DNA of 64,000 bases from JAFECT01 sp963838235 (GTDB taxonomy: Bacteria; Pseudomonadota; Alphaproteobacteria; Caulobacterales; Caulobacteraceae). The notes beneath the pieces are model-generated. The model was not told the DNA's origin. It ran no database searches and saw nothing but the letters and a program-made list of their open reading frames with translations. The translations under genes and the position numbers were made by a program. How positions within the stretch are numbered: the first letter of the stretch is position 1; each line of letters opens with the position of its first letter. Location of the stretch: positions 186,001 to 250,000 of the forward strand of contig CAWIQJ010000002.1 in NCBI GenBank assembly GCA_963838235.1. The letters are read 5' to 3'. Positions 1 through 8,976 of the stretch are shown here, piece after piece.

Positions 1-632
1 ATCCGGACGGCCAACTGGAGACGGCGGACCGCAAGGACGCCGCGCGGGTCATCGCCTACTATTCAAAACTGTTCGGGCCGTTGCCGCGCGACACCCTGCC
101 GATCCGGCTGGTGGTCATGCCGCGGCCGGGCGGGTCGTTCGCGCGGCGCGGCTTCGTCTCGGTCGGGACGGGAAGGGCGGAGGAGCTGAAGAAGCTCGCC
201 CACATCGACGACTGGATGCTGACCATCACCATCTCGCACGAGTTCGCCCACGCCTGGTGGGGGCGCGGCGATCCGACCACCGAAGACAACTGGCTGAACG
301 AATCCTTTGCCGAATACGCCTCGCTGCGCTTCACCGAAGCGGCCTACGGAGAGGCGGCGCTGAAGGCGCGCCTCGACGAGAAGATCGGACCCGCAAAAAC
401 CGCCGGCGCCGTGATCGGTCACGGCCGTCCGTCGAGCCGTGCGTCCTACGACAAGGGTCCGATCCTGCTGTTCGACCTCGACCACCAGATCGGCCGCGCC
501 CGCATGGACGCATTTCTGGGCCAGATTGGCCGCCATCCTCCGCACACCACCGCCGAACTCCTCGCCGCCCTGTCGAAGGCGCAGGGTCCGGAGGTCGCTC
601 GTAAATTCGAAGCGGCGTTGCGCGCGCCGTGA
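1..632 (+). CDS. M1-like zinc metallopeptidase, C-terminal part (5' end outside window)
   Basis: The reading frame is open from the first bases, so the N-terminus lies upstream. The visible part carries HEFAH followed by 16 residues and NE, a gluzincin-type HExxH...E site near WWG and WLNESFAEY. The spacing to the last Glu is 16 residues; classical M1 enzymes have 18. The same spacing recurs in the next gene, a tandem paralogue. The TGA at 630-632 is 24 bp before the next gene's likely ATG. A secreted or periplasmic aminopeptidase-like protein is inferred from the paralogue's signal peptide. Substrate unknown. Confidence 0.75.
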   Translation, partial: PDGQLETADRKDAARVIAYYSKLFGPLPRDTLPIRLVVMPRPGGSFARRGFVSVGTGRAEELKKLAHIDDWMLTITISHEFAHAWWGRGDPTTEDNWLNESFAEYASLRFTEAAYGEAALKARLDEKIGPAKTAGAVIGHGRPSSRASYDKGPILLFDLDHQIGRARMDAFLGQIGRHPPHTTAELLAALSKAQGPEVARKFEAALRAP

Positions 633-655
633 CCCCGTTCGAGAAAGGCCATCCC

Positions 656-1915
656 ATGCGCCGCACCGCCCTGGTCGCCACCGCCTTCATCCTCGCCGCC
701 GGCGTCACCGCCGCCGCGCCCTCCGACAAGCCGGCGCACGTGGGCATCAAGGCGCACTTCACGCCCAGCCACATGGTCTCCTCGACGGTGGTCATCACCC
801 TGCCGCCGGAAGCGGTCGGCCATGAGGTGGTGTTCGCGCTCGGCGACCGCTTTCACCTCGACAAGGTCGACGGCGGTGCGGGCGCGGAGATCCGCTACGG
901 CGTGCTCGACAAGCCGCTGCATCACCTGACCAAGATCAGCTTCGACTACAAGGACGCTCCGACGGCGCCGGTGACCCTGACCTTCGTCTACGACGGCCCC
1001 CTGGCGGAAAGCGGCGAGGCGTCGGACCGGATCAAGCCGGATGTGATGGAGCTGGGGCTGGAGAATGCCTGGTTCCCGTTCGACCCGACGCTGCGGCTAC
1101 AGTTCACCTCCGACGCCGACATCACCGGCATCCCGGCCGACCACGTGATCGTGGCCCAAGGTGTGGTGAAGCACATCGGCGACCGCGTGGTGCTGCACCG
1201 CGCCAACACCGACTTCGACATGCCCTTGGTGGCGGCGACGGGGCTGCATCGCGCGACCTCGCCCAATTTCGAGATCTATGCCCGCCACCTGAACGGCCGC
1301 ATCGAGACCATCTTCCGCAAGACCGCCCGCCCGGCCTTCGACTATTACAGCAAGCTCTACGGGCCCTTCACCGCGCCCTCGCCGATCCGCCTGGCGGTCG
1401 TGCCGCGCGGAGGCGGCGGCTATGAGCGCCGCAGCTTCATCTCCACCGGCGACGGCGCCGCGGAGATCAAGGCCGACCCCCACTTCCCGGAATACGGCCC
1501 CGCCCGCCACATCGCCCACGAAATCGCCCACGGCTGGTGGTGGAACGCGGTGGGGCAGAGCGACGACTATTGGATGGTCGAGTCCATGGCCGAGTTCTCG
1601 GCCCTGCGCTACGTCCGCGAGGCCTATGGCGAGGACGCCTTCAAGGCCCTGCTCGATCCCAAGAAGAAGGCCGCCGAAAAGGCCGGCCCGATCCTGACCG
1701 GCAACAAGTCGAAGCCCAACAATACGGTGCTCTACCAGAAGGGGCCGGTCCTGCTGTTCGAGCTGGAGGACCGGATCGGCCGGGCCAAGATGGACCAGTT
1801 CCTGGGCGTGATCGGGCGCAACCCGCCCCAGACCACCGTCGAGTTCCTCAAGGCCCTGTCCGACGTGGCCGGCCCCGAGGTCGCCAAGGACTTCGAGGCG
1901 CGGCTGCGGGCTTGA
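656..1915 (+). CDS. M1-like secreted zinc metallopeptidase (tandem paralogue)
   Basis: About 419 residues from the ATG at 656. I prefer this to the upstream in-frame GTG at 629 because it puts a clean signal peptide (RRTALVATAFILAAG) at the N-terminus. A beta-rich N-terminal region typical of M1-like proteins is followed by HEIAH (about residue 288) and an ESMAEF Glu 17 positions after the second zinc His. This matches the partial gene upstream and differs from the usual M1 spacing. The two genes are a tandem duplication. Probably a periplasmic or outer-membrane-exposed aminopeptidase-like enzyme; substrate not determinable. Confidence 0.8.
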   Translation: MRRTALVATAFILAAGVTAAAPSDKPAHVGIKAHFTPSHMVSSTVVITLPPEAVGHEVVFALGDRFHLDKVDGGAGAEIRYGVLDKPLHHLTKISFDYKDAPTAPVTLTFVYDGPLAESGEASDRIKPDVMELGLENAWFPFDPTLRLQFTSDADITGIPADHVIVAQGVVKHIGDRVVLHRANTDFDMPLVAATGLHRATSPNFEIYARHLNGRIETIFRKTARPAFDYYSKLYGPFTAPSPIRLAVVPRGGGGYERRSFISTGDGAAEIKADPHFPEYGPARHIAHEIAHGWWWNAVGQSDDYWMVESMAEFSALRYVREAYGEDAFKALLDPKKKAAEKAGPILTGNKSKPNNTVLYQKGPVLLFELEDRIGRAKMDQFLGVIGRNPPQTTVEFLKALSDVAGPEVAKDFEARLRA

Positions 1916-2068
1916 CCCTGCGGCCGAGCGCCCTAGCGAATAAGCGTTTGCGGGCTTGGCGTGGCTGGCGGATTTGGGCGGGCTATCCATCCTATTGAGC
2001 GAGGCGCCGTGTCGGCGCTCGCCTGAGGCGCGAGGGGCGGCGGGCGCGATCATGGCCGGGGGGACGAC

Positions 2069-3284
2069 TTGAGCGAAACGACCTTAGCGCGGCGGGCGGC
2101 GGGCCTTTCGACCGGCTTCCCCGCGCCCCACTTCCCGTCCGAACTGGAGCCCGGCGTCATCGCCTTTGATTTCGGGCTTTGCCTTCGAGCACCTGCTGCC
2201 GGACCTGACCCCCTACGCCCAGGCCGCGCTGACCACGCACCGGGGCGAGACCCTGCAGTACTCCGCCAACCAGGGCCAGCCCGAGTTGCGCGGCTGGATC
2301 GCCGACTACATGAACGCCGACGGCTGCGAGCTCGGTCCCGACAGCCTGATGATCACCAACGGCGCCAAGCACGGCATCGACCTGATCTGCCGCATGCTGC
2401 TCGACGAGGGCGACACGGTCGTGGTGACGGCGCCGACCTATTTCACCGCCATTCCGATCTTCCGCAGTTTCGGCGCGAGCTTCATCGAAGTCGGCCAGGA
2501 CGGCGACGGCCTGCTGGTCGACGACCTCGAAGCGCTGTTGACGCAACGCGAGGCGGAGAGCCAGAAGCCGCCGAAGATCATCTACAACGTCGCCGACTTC
2601 CACAATCCGACCGGCGCCACCATGTCGCGCGCGCGGCGTGAGGCGCTAATCGCACTCGCCGAACGTCGAGGCATCTACATCATCGAGGACAATCCCTATC
2701 GCCGTGTGCGCTTTGACGGCGATCCGATCCCGACCCTGAAGGCGCTCGACCGCACCGGCGTCGTGCTGCACACCGGCACCTTCTCCAAACTGATCGCGCC
2801 GGGTCTGCGCGTGGGCTGGGTCGCCGCGCGTCCCGACCTGATCGCGCGCCTGATCCAATTGAAGAGCGACGGCGGCTCGTCGGCGCTGATGCAGCGCATC
2901 GTCTATGAGTTCTGCAGTTCGCAGGCCTTCCCCGAGCACGTGGAGCGCGTGCGCACGACCTACGCCGCCCACCGCGACCGCATGGTCGAGGCGGTGCGCC
3001 GCGAACTGCCGGGCGTGAGCGTGGCCATTCCCGAGGGCGGCTACTATGTCTGGCTGACCCTGCCCACGCACATGGACGGCGACGCCTTCGCCAAGCGCGC
3101 GGCCGAGCAGGGCGTGAACCTGATCCCGGGCAGCAAGTTCTATGCAGAGGCCGGCCGGTTCCCGGCGAACCGCGGCGCCGCCAAGAACCACGTGCGCCTG
3201 TCCTACAGCTTCGCCACCCTCGAACAGATCGACGAGGGCCTGGGCCGCCTCGGCCGCATCTATTCCGCATCGCAGGCCGCATGA
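2069..3284 (+). CDS. PLP-dependent aminotransferase, 2-aminoadipate/aromatic type (frameshifted near 2171)
   Basis: Fold-type I aminotransferase of the LysN/ARO8-like group. It has YSANQGQPELR, NGAKHGID, YNVADFHNPTG, EDNPYR and the PLP lysine in TFSKLIAPGLRVGW. The N-terminal 34 codons (TTG start at 2069 behind GGGGGGA) are in another frame from the rest, which becomes open from 2166. Removing one T from the TTT at 2170-2172 joins them as VIAFDSGFAFEHLLPD, as expected for the family, giving about 404 residues. A sequencing insertion is the simplest explanation. It overlaps the ABC ATPase start and so probably heads the importer operon; the amino donor is unknown. Confidence 0.8.
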
Positions 3285-4522
3285 GCGAAGGCGCCGACCG
3301 TCTCGAGCAACGACCCGGTCCCAGTTGGGCTGACCGTCTGCGCGCGCGCAACGGCGACGGCGGCGCAGTGGTCGAAACGCCCCCGCCCGTGCGCGAGGCG
3401 AGCGAGCCCTATCTGGAGTTCCGCAACCTCTCCAAGACCTATGACGGTCAGAGTTTGGCGGTGGCCGAACTGAACTGCAGCGTGCGCAAGGGCGAGTTCC
3501 TGACCTTCCTGGGCCCGTCGGGCTCGGGCAAGACGACCGCGCTGATGATGCTGGCGGGTTTCGAGGCGCCGTCGGGCGGCGACATCTTGCTGAACGGCCA
3601 GTCGATCTCGCGCATGCCGCCGCATAAGCGCGACATGGGGGTGGTGTTCCAGAACTACGCCCTGTTCCCGCACCTGAGCGTCGCCGAGAACGTCGCCTTC
3701 CCGCTGCGCGCGCGTCGCGTCGGCAAGGAAGCGGTGCGCGAGAAAGTCGAAAACGCGCTGAAGCTTGTGCGCCTGACTGGCTACGAGAGCCGCCGCCCGC
3801 AGCAGCTCTCCGGCGGCCAGCAGCAGCGCGTGGCGCTCGCTCGCGCCCTGGTGTTCGACCCGGCCCTGGTCTTGATGGACGAACCGCTGGGCGCGCTCGA
3901 CCGGCAGCTGCGCGAACAGCTTCAGCACGAGATCAAGGCGATCCAGGCCAACCTCGGCCTCTCCGTCATCTATGTGACGCACGACCAGTCCGAAGCCCTG
4001 ACCATGTCGGACCGGATCGCGGTGTTCAACGCGGGCGAGATCCAGCAACTCGCCACGCCCGAGGAGCTTTACGAGCGCCCTGCCTCAGCCTTTGTCGCGA
4101 GCTTCGTGGGCGTCTCCAACCGGATGAAGGGCGTGGTGTTCGCCGTCGAGGGCGACCGCTGCGTGGTGCGCACCGACGCGGGCCGCTTGGTGCGTGCGGA
4201 GCGGGTGGGCGAGGCGGTCTGTGGCGCGCGCGTGACCCTGACCCTGCGGCCGGAGAAGCTGACGTTGGATCCGCGCGGCGAGGATCGCCAGAACGTGTTC
4301 GAAGTGCGCATCGAGGAGCTGGTCTATCACGGCGACCACACGCGCCTGCGCCTGGGCATGGGCGCCGACGGCGCCTTCACCGCGCGCCTGACCCATTCCG
4401 CCTCGGCGGCCGATCTGAAGGTCGGCGATTTCGTGAGCATCGGCTGGCGCGCCGCCGACTGCCGCGCCTTCGCCGGGCCGCAGCCGGCCCCGACCCTGCC
4501 GCCGAAGAGGAGCCTCGGATGA
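3281..4522 (+). CDS. ABC importer ATPase, PotA-like (polyamine/peptide type)
   Basis: 413 residues. Walker A GPSGSGKTT (78-86), Q-loop VFQNYALFPH (Gln 124), signature LSGGQQQRVALARAL (from 176), Walker B LVLMDEP, D-loop GALD and switch His in VTHDQSEA (234). A C-terminal TOBE-like domain (about 280-400) is typical of PotA/FbpC subunits. The first 40 residues, Arg- and Pro-rich, extend beyond the usual start. The start overlaps the aminotransferase stop and the stop overlaps the binding-protein start (ATGA), so the genes are translationally coupled. Drives uptake through the two permeases downstream. Polyamine or a related cationic amino compound is the family default, not proven. Confidence 0.93.
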   Translation: MSEGADRLEQRPGPSWADRLRARNGDGGAVVETPPPVREASEPYLEFRNLSKTYDGQSLAVAELNCSVRKGEFLTFLGPSGSGKTTALMMLAGFEAPSGGDILLNGQSISRMPPHKRDMGVVFQNYALFPHLSVAENVAFPLRARRVGKEAVREKVENALKLVRLTGYESRRPQQLSGGQQQRVALARALVFDPALVLMDEPLGALDRQLREQLQHEIKAIQANLGLSVIYVTHDQSEALTMSDRIAVFNAGEIQQLATPEELYERPASAFVASFVGVSNRMKGVVFAVEGDRCVVRTDAGRLVRAERVGEAVCGARVTLTLRPEKLTLDPRGEDRQNVFEVRIEELVYHGDHTRLRLGMGADGAFTARLTHSASAADLKVGDFVSIGWRAADCRAFAGPQPAPTLPPKRSLG

Positions 4523-5568
4523 GACGCGTCCTTCTGATCGCCGCCACCCTCGCGCTCGCAGCCCTCACCGGATGCGGCAAACCGACGGTGCGCCCGCTCA
4601 CCGTGGTGGGTTGGGGCGGCACCTCGCAGGCGGCGCATCGCAACGCCTACTGGACCTCGTTCTCGCAGAAGTTCCACGTGCCGATCAAGGAAGACACCTG
4701 GTCGGGCGGCATCGGCGTGCTGCGCGCCAAGACCGCGGGCCACGGCGATCCGGGTTGGGACGTGATCCAGGCGGAGACCGAAGAAGTCATCCTCGGTTGC
4801 GAAGAAGGCGTGTTCGAAAAGCTCGACTGGAAACAGCTCGGCGGCCGCGACGCCTTCATGCCCGGGACGACCCAGGACTGCGGCGTGGGCGCCATGGTCT
4901 GGTCATATCTGCTCAGTTACGACGGCGACAAGATCAAGGGCGACGGACCCAAGAGCTGGACCGACTTCTGGGATACGAAACGTTGGCCCGGCAAGCGCGG
5001 CATGCGCAAGACGCCTAAGTACACCCTCGAGATCGCCCTGATGGCCGATGGCGTGCAGCCGGACGACGTCTACAAGGTGCTGTCCACGCCCCAGGGCGTC
5101 GATCGCGCGTTCAAGAAGCTCGACGAGATCAAGCCGCAGATCGTGTGGTGGCAGTCGGTGTCGCAGGTGCCCGACCTGCTGGCGTCGGGCGAGGTCGAGA
5201 TGTCGGTGACCAGTCCCGGGCGCCTCTACATGGCCAACGCGAACGAACACAAGAACTTCAAGGTCGTCTGGAACGAGAACATCCAGGCCGTCGATTACTG
5301 GGCGGTGCTGAAGGGCGGCCCGCGCAAGGCCGACGCGATGAAGCTGGTGTGGTGGATGACGCGGCCGGAGAACCAGAGCCGCCTGCCCGACTACATCCCC
5401 ACCGGTCCGTCGAACCGTCAGGCCGTGGCGATGATGAACCAGAAGGTGCTGCCCGAGACGCCGCTCGATCCTGCGAACATGAAGACCGCGCTTCATCTGG
5501 ACGGCCAGTTCTGGGTCGAAAACTCCGACCAGCTGACCCAGCGCTTCAACGCCTGGCTGGCGCGCTGA
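4519..5568 (+). CDS. ABC importer substrate-binding lipoprotein, PotD/PotF-like
   Basis: 349 residues. A lipoprotein signal peptide ends at LTGCGKP (lipid-modified Cys near residue 19). The body resembles periplasmic spermidine/putrescine-type binding proteins: VVGWGGTSQ at the mature N-terminus, WDVIQAETEE, MVWSYLLSYD, and late WWMTRPENQSRLPDYIPTGP, a common PotD/PotF region. It lies between ATPase and permeases with only 4-5 bp or overlap at each junction. Binding-pocket residues cannot be assigned confidently from sequence alone, so the ligand (polyamine, opine or short peptide) stays open. Confidence 0.88.
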   Translation: MRRVLLIAATLALAALTGCGKPTVRPLTVVGWGGTSQAAHRNAYWTSFSQKFHVPIKEDTWSGGIGVLRAKTAGHGDPGWDVIQAETEEVILGCEEGVFEKLDWKQLGGRDAFMPGTTQDCGVGAMVWSYLLSYDGDKIKGDGPKSWTDFWDTKRWPGKRGMRKTPKYTLEIALMADGVQPDDVYKVLSTPQGVDRAFKKLDEIKPQIVWWQSVSQVPDLLASGEVEMSVTSPGRLYMANANEHKNFKVVWNENIQAVDYWAVLKGGPRKADAMKLVWWMTRPENQSRLPDYIPTGPSNRQAVAMMNQKVLPETPLDPANMKTALHLDGQFWVENSDQLTQRFNAWLAR

Positions 5569-5572
5569 GCCG

Positions 5573-6841
5573 ATGACCGACGCCGTCCTCGACGACGATT
5601 TCGCGCCGCCCCCGCGCCGGGCCGCCGACGTCATCGGTTTCGAGGCGGTAGTGAAGAAGGCTGAGCGCAAGAGCGCCATCGCGGGCCTGATCGTCATCGC
5701 GCCATTGCTGCTGTTCTTGCTGGTCAACTTCCTGGCGCCGATTACCCTCATGCTGGCGCGCGGCGTTCAGGACCGCGAGATGCACGCGGCCTTGCCGCGG
5801 ACAGCGGCGGCGCTGAGGCTGTGGGACGGCAAGGCGATGCCTGACGAGCGTCTGGCCGCGGCCTTCGTCGGCGAACTCGCCGCCGCCAAGGATCAGGGCA
5901 ATCTCAGCGAAGTCGCCAACCGTCTGAATTACGACCGCGCAGGGTTGCGCACCCTGCTGTTCCACACCGCCGACGCGCTCCCCGCGACGATCCCAGGCTC
6001 GAAGCTGCAGGCGCTCGAGCGGATCGATCCGCGCTGGGGCGACCGGTCGACCTGGGCGGTGCTGAAGCACGCGGCTGGGCCGCTGACCAGCTTCTATCTG
6101 CTCGCCGCCTTCGACCGCCGGCTCGACGCGTCGGGCCACATTGTGCGCGCCCCGGCCGACCAGGCGGTGTTCGTCGAGGTGCTGGGCCGCACCCTGTGGA
6201 TCAGCGCAGTGGTGACCCTGCTGTGCCTGCTGCTCGGCTATCCGCTGGCCTATGTCCTGGCGACCATGCCGCAGAAGTGGGCCAACCCGCTGCTGATCCT
6301 GGTGCTCCTGCCGTTCTGGACCTCAACCCTGGTGCGCACCACCGCCTGGATCGTGTTGTTGCAGACGCACGGGGTGATCAACGACGCCCTGATGTGGACG
6401 CACCTGATCAACCGCCCGCTTGAGCTCGTCTACAACCGCGCCGGCGTCTATATCGCCATGACCCATGTGCTGCTGCCCTATGTCATTCTGCCGCTCTATG
6501 CCGTGATGCGCGGCATCTCGCTGACGCCCTTGCGCGCGGCCCTGTCGCTGGGCGCCACGCCCACGCGAGCCTTCTGGTCGATCTATGCGCCCCAGACCGT
6601 GCCGGGCGCCGCGGCCGGCGGCCTGATCGTGTTCGTGCTGTCGCTGGGTTACTATATCACGCCCGCCCTGGTCGGCGGCGCGCGCGACCAGATGATCAGC
6701 TACTTCATCGCCTTCTATACCAACCAGTCGCTGAACTGGGGCATGGCGGCCGCGCTGGGGGTGGTGCTGTTGGCGGCGACCCTGGTCCTGATGCAGTTCT
6801 ACGGCCGGCTCTCGGGCCTCCGCAGCGCGGCGTGGCGTTGA
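5573..6841 (+). CDS. ABC importer permease, PotB-like with large periplasmic insert
   Basis: 422 residues, well above the roughly 280-300 of ordinary PotB proteins. TM1 lies at about residues 42-62 (LIVIAPLLLFLLVNF). A hydrophilic insert of about 130 residues follows before the remaining TM bundle, which begins near LWISAVVTLLCLLLGYPLAYVLA. The EAA-type coupling loop is seen around LRAALSLGATPTRAFWSIYAPQ. Long inserts of this kind occur in some alphaproteobacterial polyamine-type permeases. The stop overlaps the next permease's ATG (TGATG). Confidence 0.88.
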   Translation: MTDAVLDDDFAPPPRRAADVIGFEAVVKKAERKSAIAGLIVIAPLLLFLLVNFLAPITLMLARGVQDREMHAALPRTAAALRLWDGKAMPDERLAAAFVGELAAAKDQGNLSEVANRLNYDRAGLRTLLFHTADALPATIPGSKLQALERIDPRWGDRSTWAVLKHAAGPLTSFYLLAAFDRRLDASGHIVRAPADQAVFVEVLGRTLWISAVVTLLCLLLGYPLAYVLATMPQKWANPLLILVLLPFWTSTLVRTTAWIVLLQTHGVINDALMWTHLINRPLELVYNRAGVYIAMTHVLLPYVILPLYAVMRGISLTPLRAALSLGATPTRAFWSIYAPQTVPGAAAGGLIVFVLSLGYYITPALVGGARDQMISYFIAFYTNQSLNWGMAAALGVVLLAATLVLMQFYGRLSGLRSAAWR

Positions 6842-7668
6842 TGGCCGTCTCTCCCTTCGCATCCCCCGTCGACCGCGCCGGACGCATTGCGCTCCAGATT
6901 TTCTGCGTCGGCGTGCTGATCTTCCTGGTTACGCCGGTGGTGGCGATCATTCCGCTGTCGTTCAACGCGGGCTCGTTCCTCAGCTATCCCCTGGCCGGCT
7001 GGTCGCTACGCTGGTACCGCGAGCTGGCCCATTCGCCCGAGTGGATCGGGGCGATGCGCAATTCCCTGATCATCGCCACGGCCACCGCCGCCCTGGCCAC
7101 GCCGCTCGGCGCCCTGGCCGCGCTCGGCCTGATGCGCCTGCCGCCCAAGGGTCGCGAGCCGATGCTGGCGCTGCTGCTGTCGCCGCTGTTCGTGCCGGTG
7201 ATCGTCACCGCGGTCGGCGTCTATTTCCTCTACGCCCCGCTGCACCTCGCCAACAGCCACATTGGCCTGATCCTGGCGCATACCACCCTCGCCGCACCGT
7301 TCGTGATCCTGGTGGTGCAGGCCTCGCTGCAGGGCGTGGACACCAGTCTGTTGCGCGCGGGGTCGAGCCTCGGGGCGCCGCCGGTCACCGTCTTCCTGCG
7401 CGTGCTGCTGCCGCTGATCGCACCGGGCGTCGCGGCCGCGGCGGTGTTCGCCTTCATGGCCTCCTTCGATGAGACGGTGATCACCATCTTTCTCGCCGGC
7501 CCGGCCCAGCGCACCATTCCGCTGCAGATGTTCAACGGCGTGCGCGACCAGATCAGCCCGGCGATCACCGCCGCCGCGACCCTGATCATCGTGGTCTCGG
7601 TCGTGCTGCTGGGCGCGGCCGAGCTGCTGCGCCGCCGCGGCGCGCGGATCAACGGACTGACGACGTGA
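6841..7668 (+). CDS. ABC importer permease, PotC-like
   Basis: About 275 residues from the ATG at 6841, which overlaps the previous stop; a GTG lies at 6832. Six hydrophobic segments are visible, with the BPD_transp EAA loop at LLRAGSSLGAPPVTVFLRVLLPLIAPG. The late sequence FMASFDETVITIFLAGP is characteristic of PotC/YdcV-type subunits. It completes a four-component importer with the three preceding genes. The final codons overlap the GTG of the PatB-like gene, so importer and C-S lyase are probably co-translated. Confidence 0.9.
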   Translation: MAVSPFASPVDRAGRIALQIFCVGVLIFLVTPVVAIIPLSFNAGSFLSYPLAGWSLRWYRELAHSPEWIGAMRNSLIIATATAALATPLGALAALGLMRLPPKGREPMLALLLSPLFVPVIVTAVGVYFLYAPLHLANSHIGLILAHTTLAAPFVILVVQASLQGVDTSLLRAGSSLGAPPVTVFLRVLLPLIAPGVAAAAVFAFMASFDETVITIFLAGPAQRTIPLQMFNGVRDQISPAITAAATLIIVVSVVLLGAAELLRRRGARINGLTT

Positions 7669-8840
7669 CCGGCGGCGGCGATCTTTTCGCGCCGCCCCTC
7701 GACACGCTTCGCCGCCGCACTGGGCGCAAGTGGAGCAGGTATGGCGAAAGCGTGCTGCCCGCATGGATCGCCGACATGGATTTCCTGCCGGCGCCCTCGA
7801 TCCGCGCCGCGATGGAAGAGGCGCTTGCGACCGGCGACTTCGGCTACGGCCCGGCGGCCGACGCCAGCGGCGTGCCGGAAGCCTTCGCCGCCTGGGCGGA
7901 GCGGCGCTGGGCCTGGGCGCTCGATCCCAAGACTGTCATGGTCATGCCCGACGTGGTCGGCGGCCTCGCCAACGCCATCGAAGCCCTGACCGCGCCCGGC
8001 GACGGCGTGCTGGTGCAGACGCCGGCCTATCCGCCCCTGATGAGTTGCGTCCGCGTCGCCGGCCGCCGCCTGATCGAAGTCCCGCTCGGCGACAAACGGC
8101 TGGGCCTCGACGCGCTGGAAGCCGCGATCCGCGCCGAGCGCCCGGCTTTGATGATCCTCTGTCACCCGCACAATCCGACCGGTCGCGTTTTCGGTGAAGC
8201 GGATCTGCAACGGCTCGGCGAGCTCGCCTTCGAACACGGCGTGATCGTGGTCAGCGACGAGGTGCACGCCGACCTGACGCTGGACGGCCGTCCACACATT
8301 CCCTTCGCCAGCCTGAGCCGGGACCACGCGGCGATCACCGTTACCCTGAACGCCGCGTCGAAGGCCTTCAACGTCGCGGGCCTGCGCTGCGCCGTCTGTG
8401 TCGCCGACGGCGAACCGCGCGCTCGACTGGGCATGCTTCCGCCCACGCGCTGGAACGCGTTCTCGACGCTGGGCGTGCGCGCAGCGCGGGCGGCCTGGTC
8501 CGACGCGGGCGAGGCATGGCTGAAGGCGTGTGTGGCGCATCTGGAACGCCAGCGCGACCGGTTGGCAGCGCGGCTGCCTGAAGTCTGTCCCGGTGCGCGC
8601 ATGGTGGCGCCCCAGGCCGGCTATCTCGCCTGGCTCGACTTCCGCGACGCAGGCCTCGACCGCGAGCCGGCCGCCGTTCTCCTCGACGCCGGCGTCGCGC
8701 TCTCGCCGGGCCTGGACTTCGGCGCTGAGGGTCGCGGCTTCGCGCGGCTCAACTTCGCAACGTCAGAAGCGATCCTGGACGCGATCCTTGACCGGATGGC
8801 TGAAGTGTTTCGGCGCAGGAGCGATGCCGTCACGCCTTGA
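7665..8840 (+). CDS. PatB/MalY-family cystathionine beta-lyase-like aminotransferase
   Basis: 391 residues, fold-type I PLP enzyme of the PatB/MalY C-S lyase group. RRTGRKWSRYG and LPAWIADMDF near the N-terminus are family hallmarks. HPHNPTGR, the PLP Asp in VSDEVHADL (198) and the Schiff-base Lys in NAASKAFNVAGLR (233) are present. It likely cleaves C-S bonds in cystathionine, cysteine conjugates or related thio-amino acids. The GTG start overlaps the permease stop, linking it to the importer. A clear paralogue lies at 36071-37207, at the end of the second peptidase cluster. Confidence 0.87.
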   Translation: MTGGGDLFAPPLDTLRRRTGRKWSRYGESVLPAWIADMDFLPAPSIRAAMEEALATGDFGYGPAADASGVPEAFAAWAERRWAWALDPKTVMVMPDVVGGLANAIEALTAPGDGVLVQTPAYPPLMSCVRVAGRRLIEVPLGDKRLGLDALEAAIRAERPALMILCHPHNPTGRVFGEADLQRLGELAFEHGVIVVSDEVHADLTLDGRPHIPFASLSRDHAAITVTLNAASKAFNVAGLRCAVCVADGEPRARLGMLPPTRWNAFSTLGVRAARAAWSDAGEAWLKACVAHLERQRDRLAARLPEVCPGARMVAPQAGYLAWLDFRDAGLDREPAAVLLDAGVALSPGLDFGAEGRGFARLNFATSEAILDAILDRMAEVFRRRSDAVTP

Positions 8841-8860
8841 ATCACGTCGCACGGACCATT

Positions 8861-8883
8861 CCCCTCCCCCTGCGGGTGAGGGG
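8861..8883. terminator. GC-rich hairpin after the PatB-like gene
   Basis: CCCCTC and GAGGGG pair around a further CCC/GGG inner stem, 20 bp after the lyase stop. No T-run follows, so it may be a weak terminator or a dispersed palindromic repeat rather than a strong intrinsic terminator. It separates the importer operon from the M28 peptidase gene. Confidence 0.4.
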
Positions 8884-8976
8884 ACCTTTAGAGGCTGTGC
8901 ACGTGATTGTAGCCCGCCCTTGCGCAGGCGCGCGCGGATGACGCAAGCTCCCGTGACCTGGACGCGAGGGACGATC

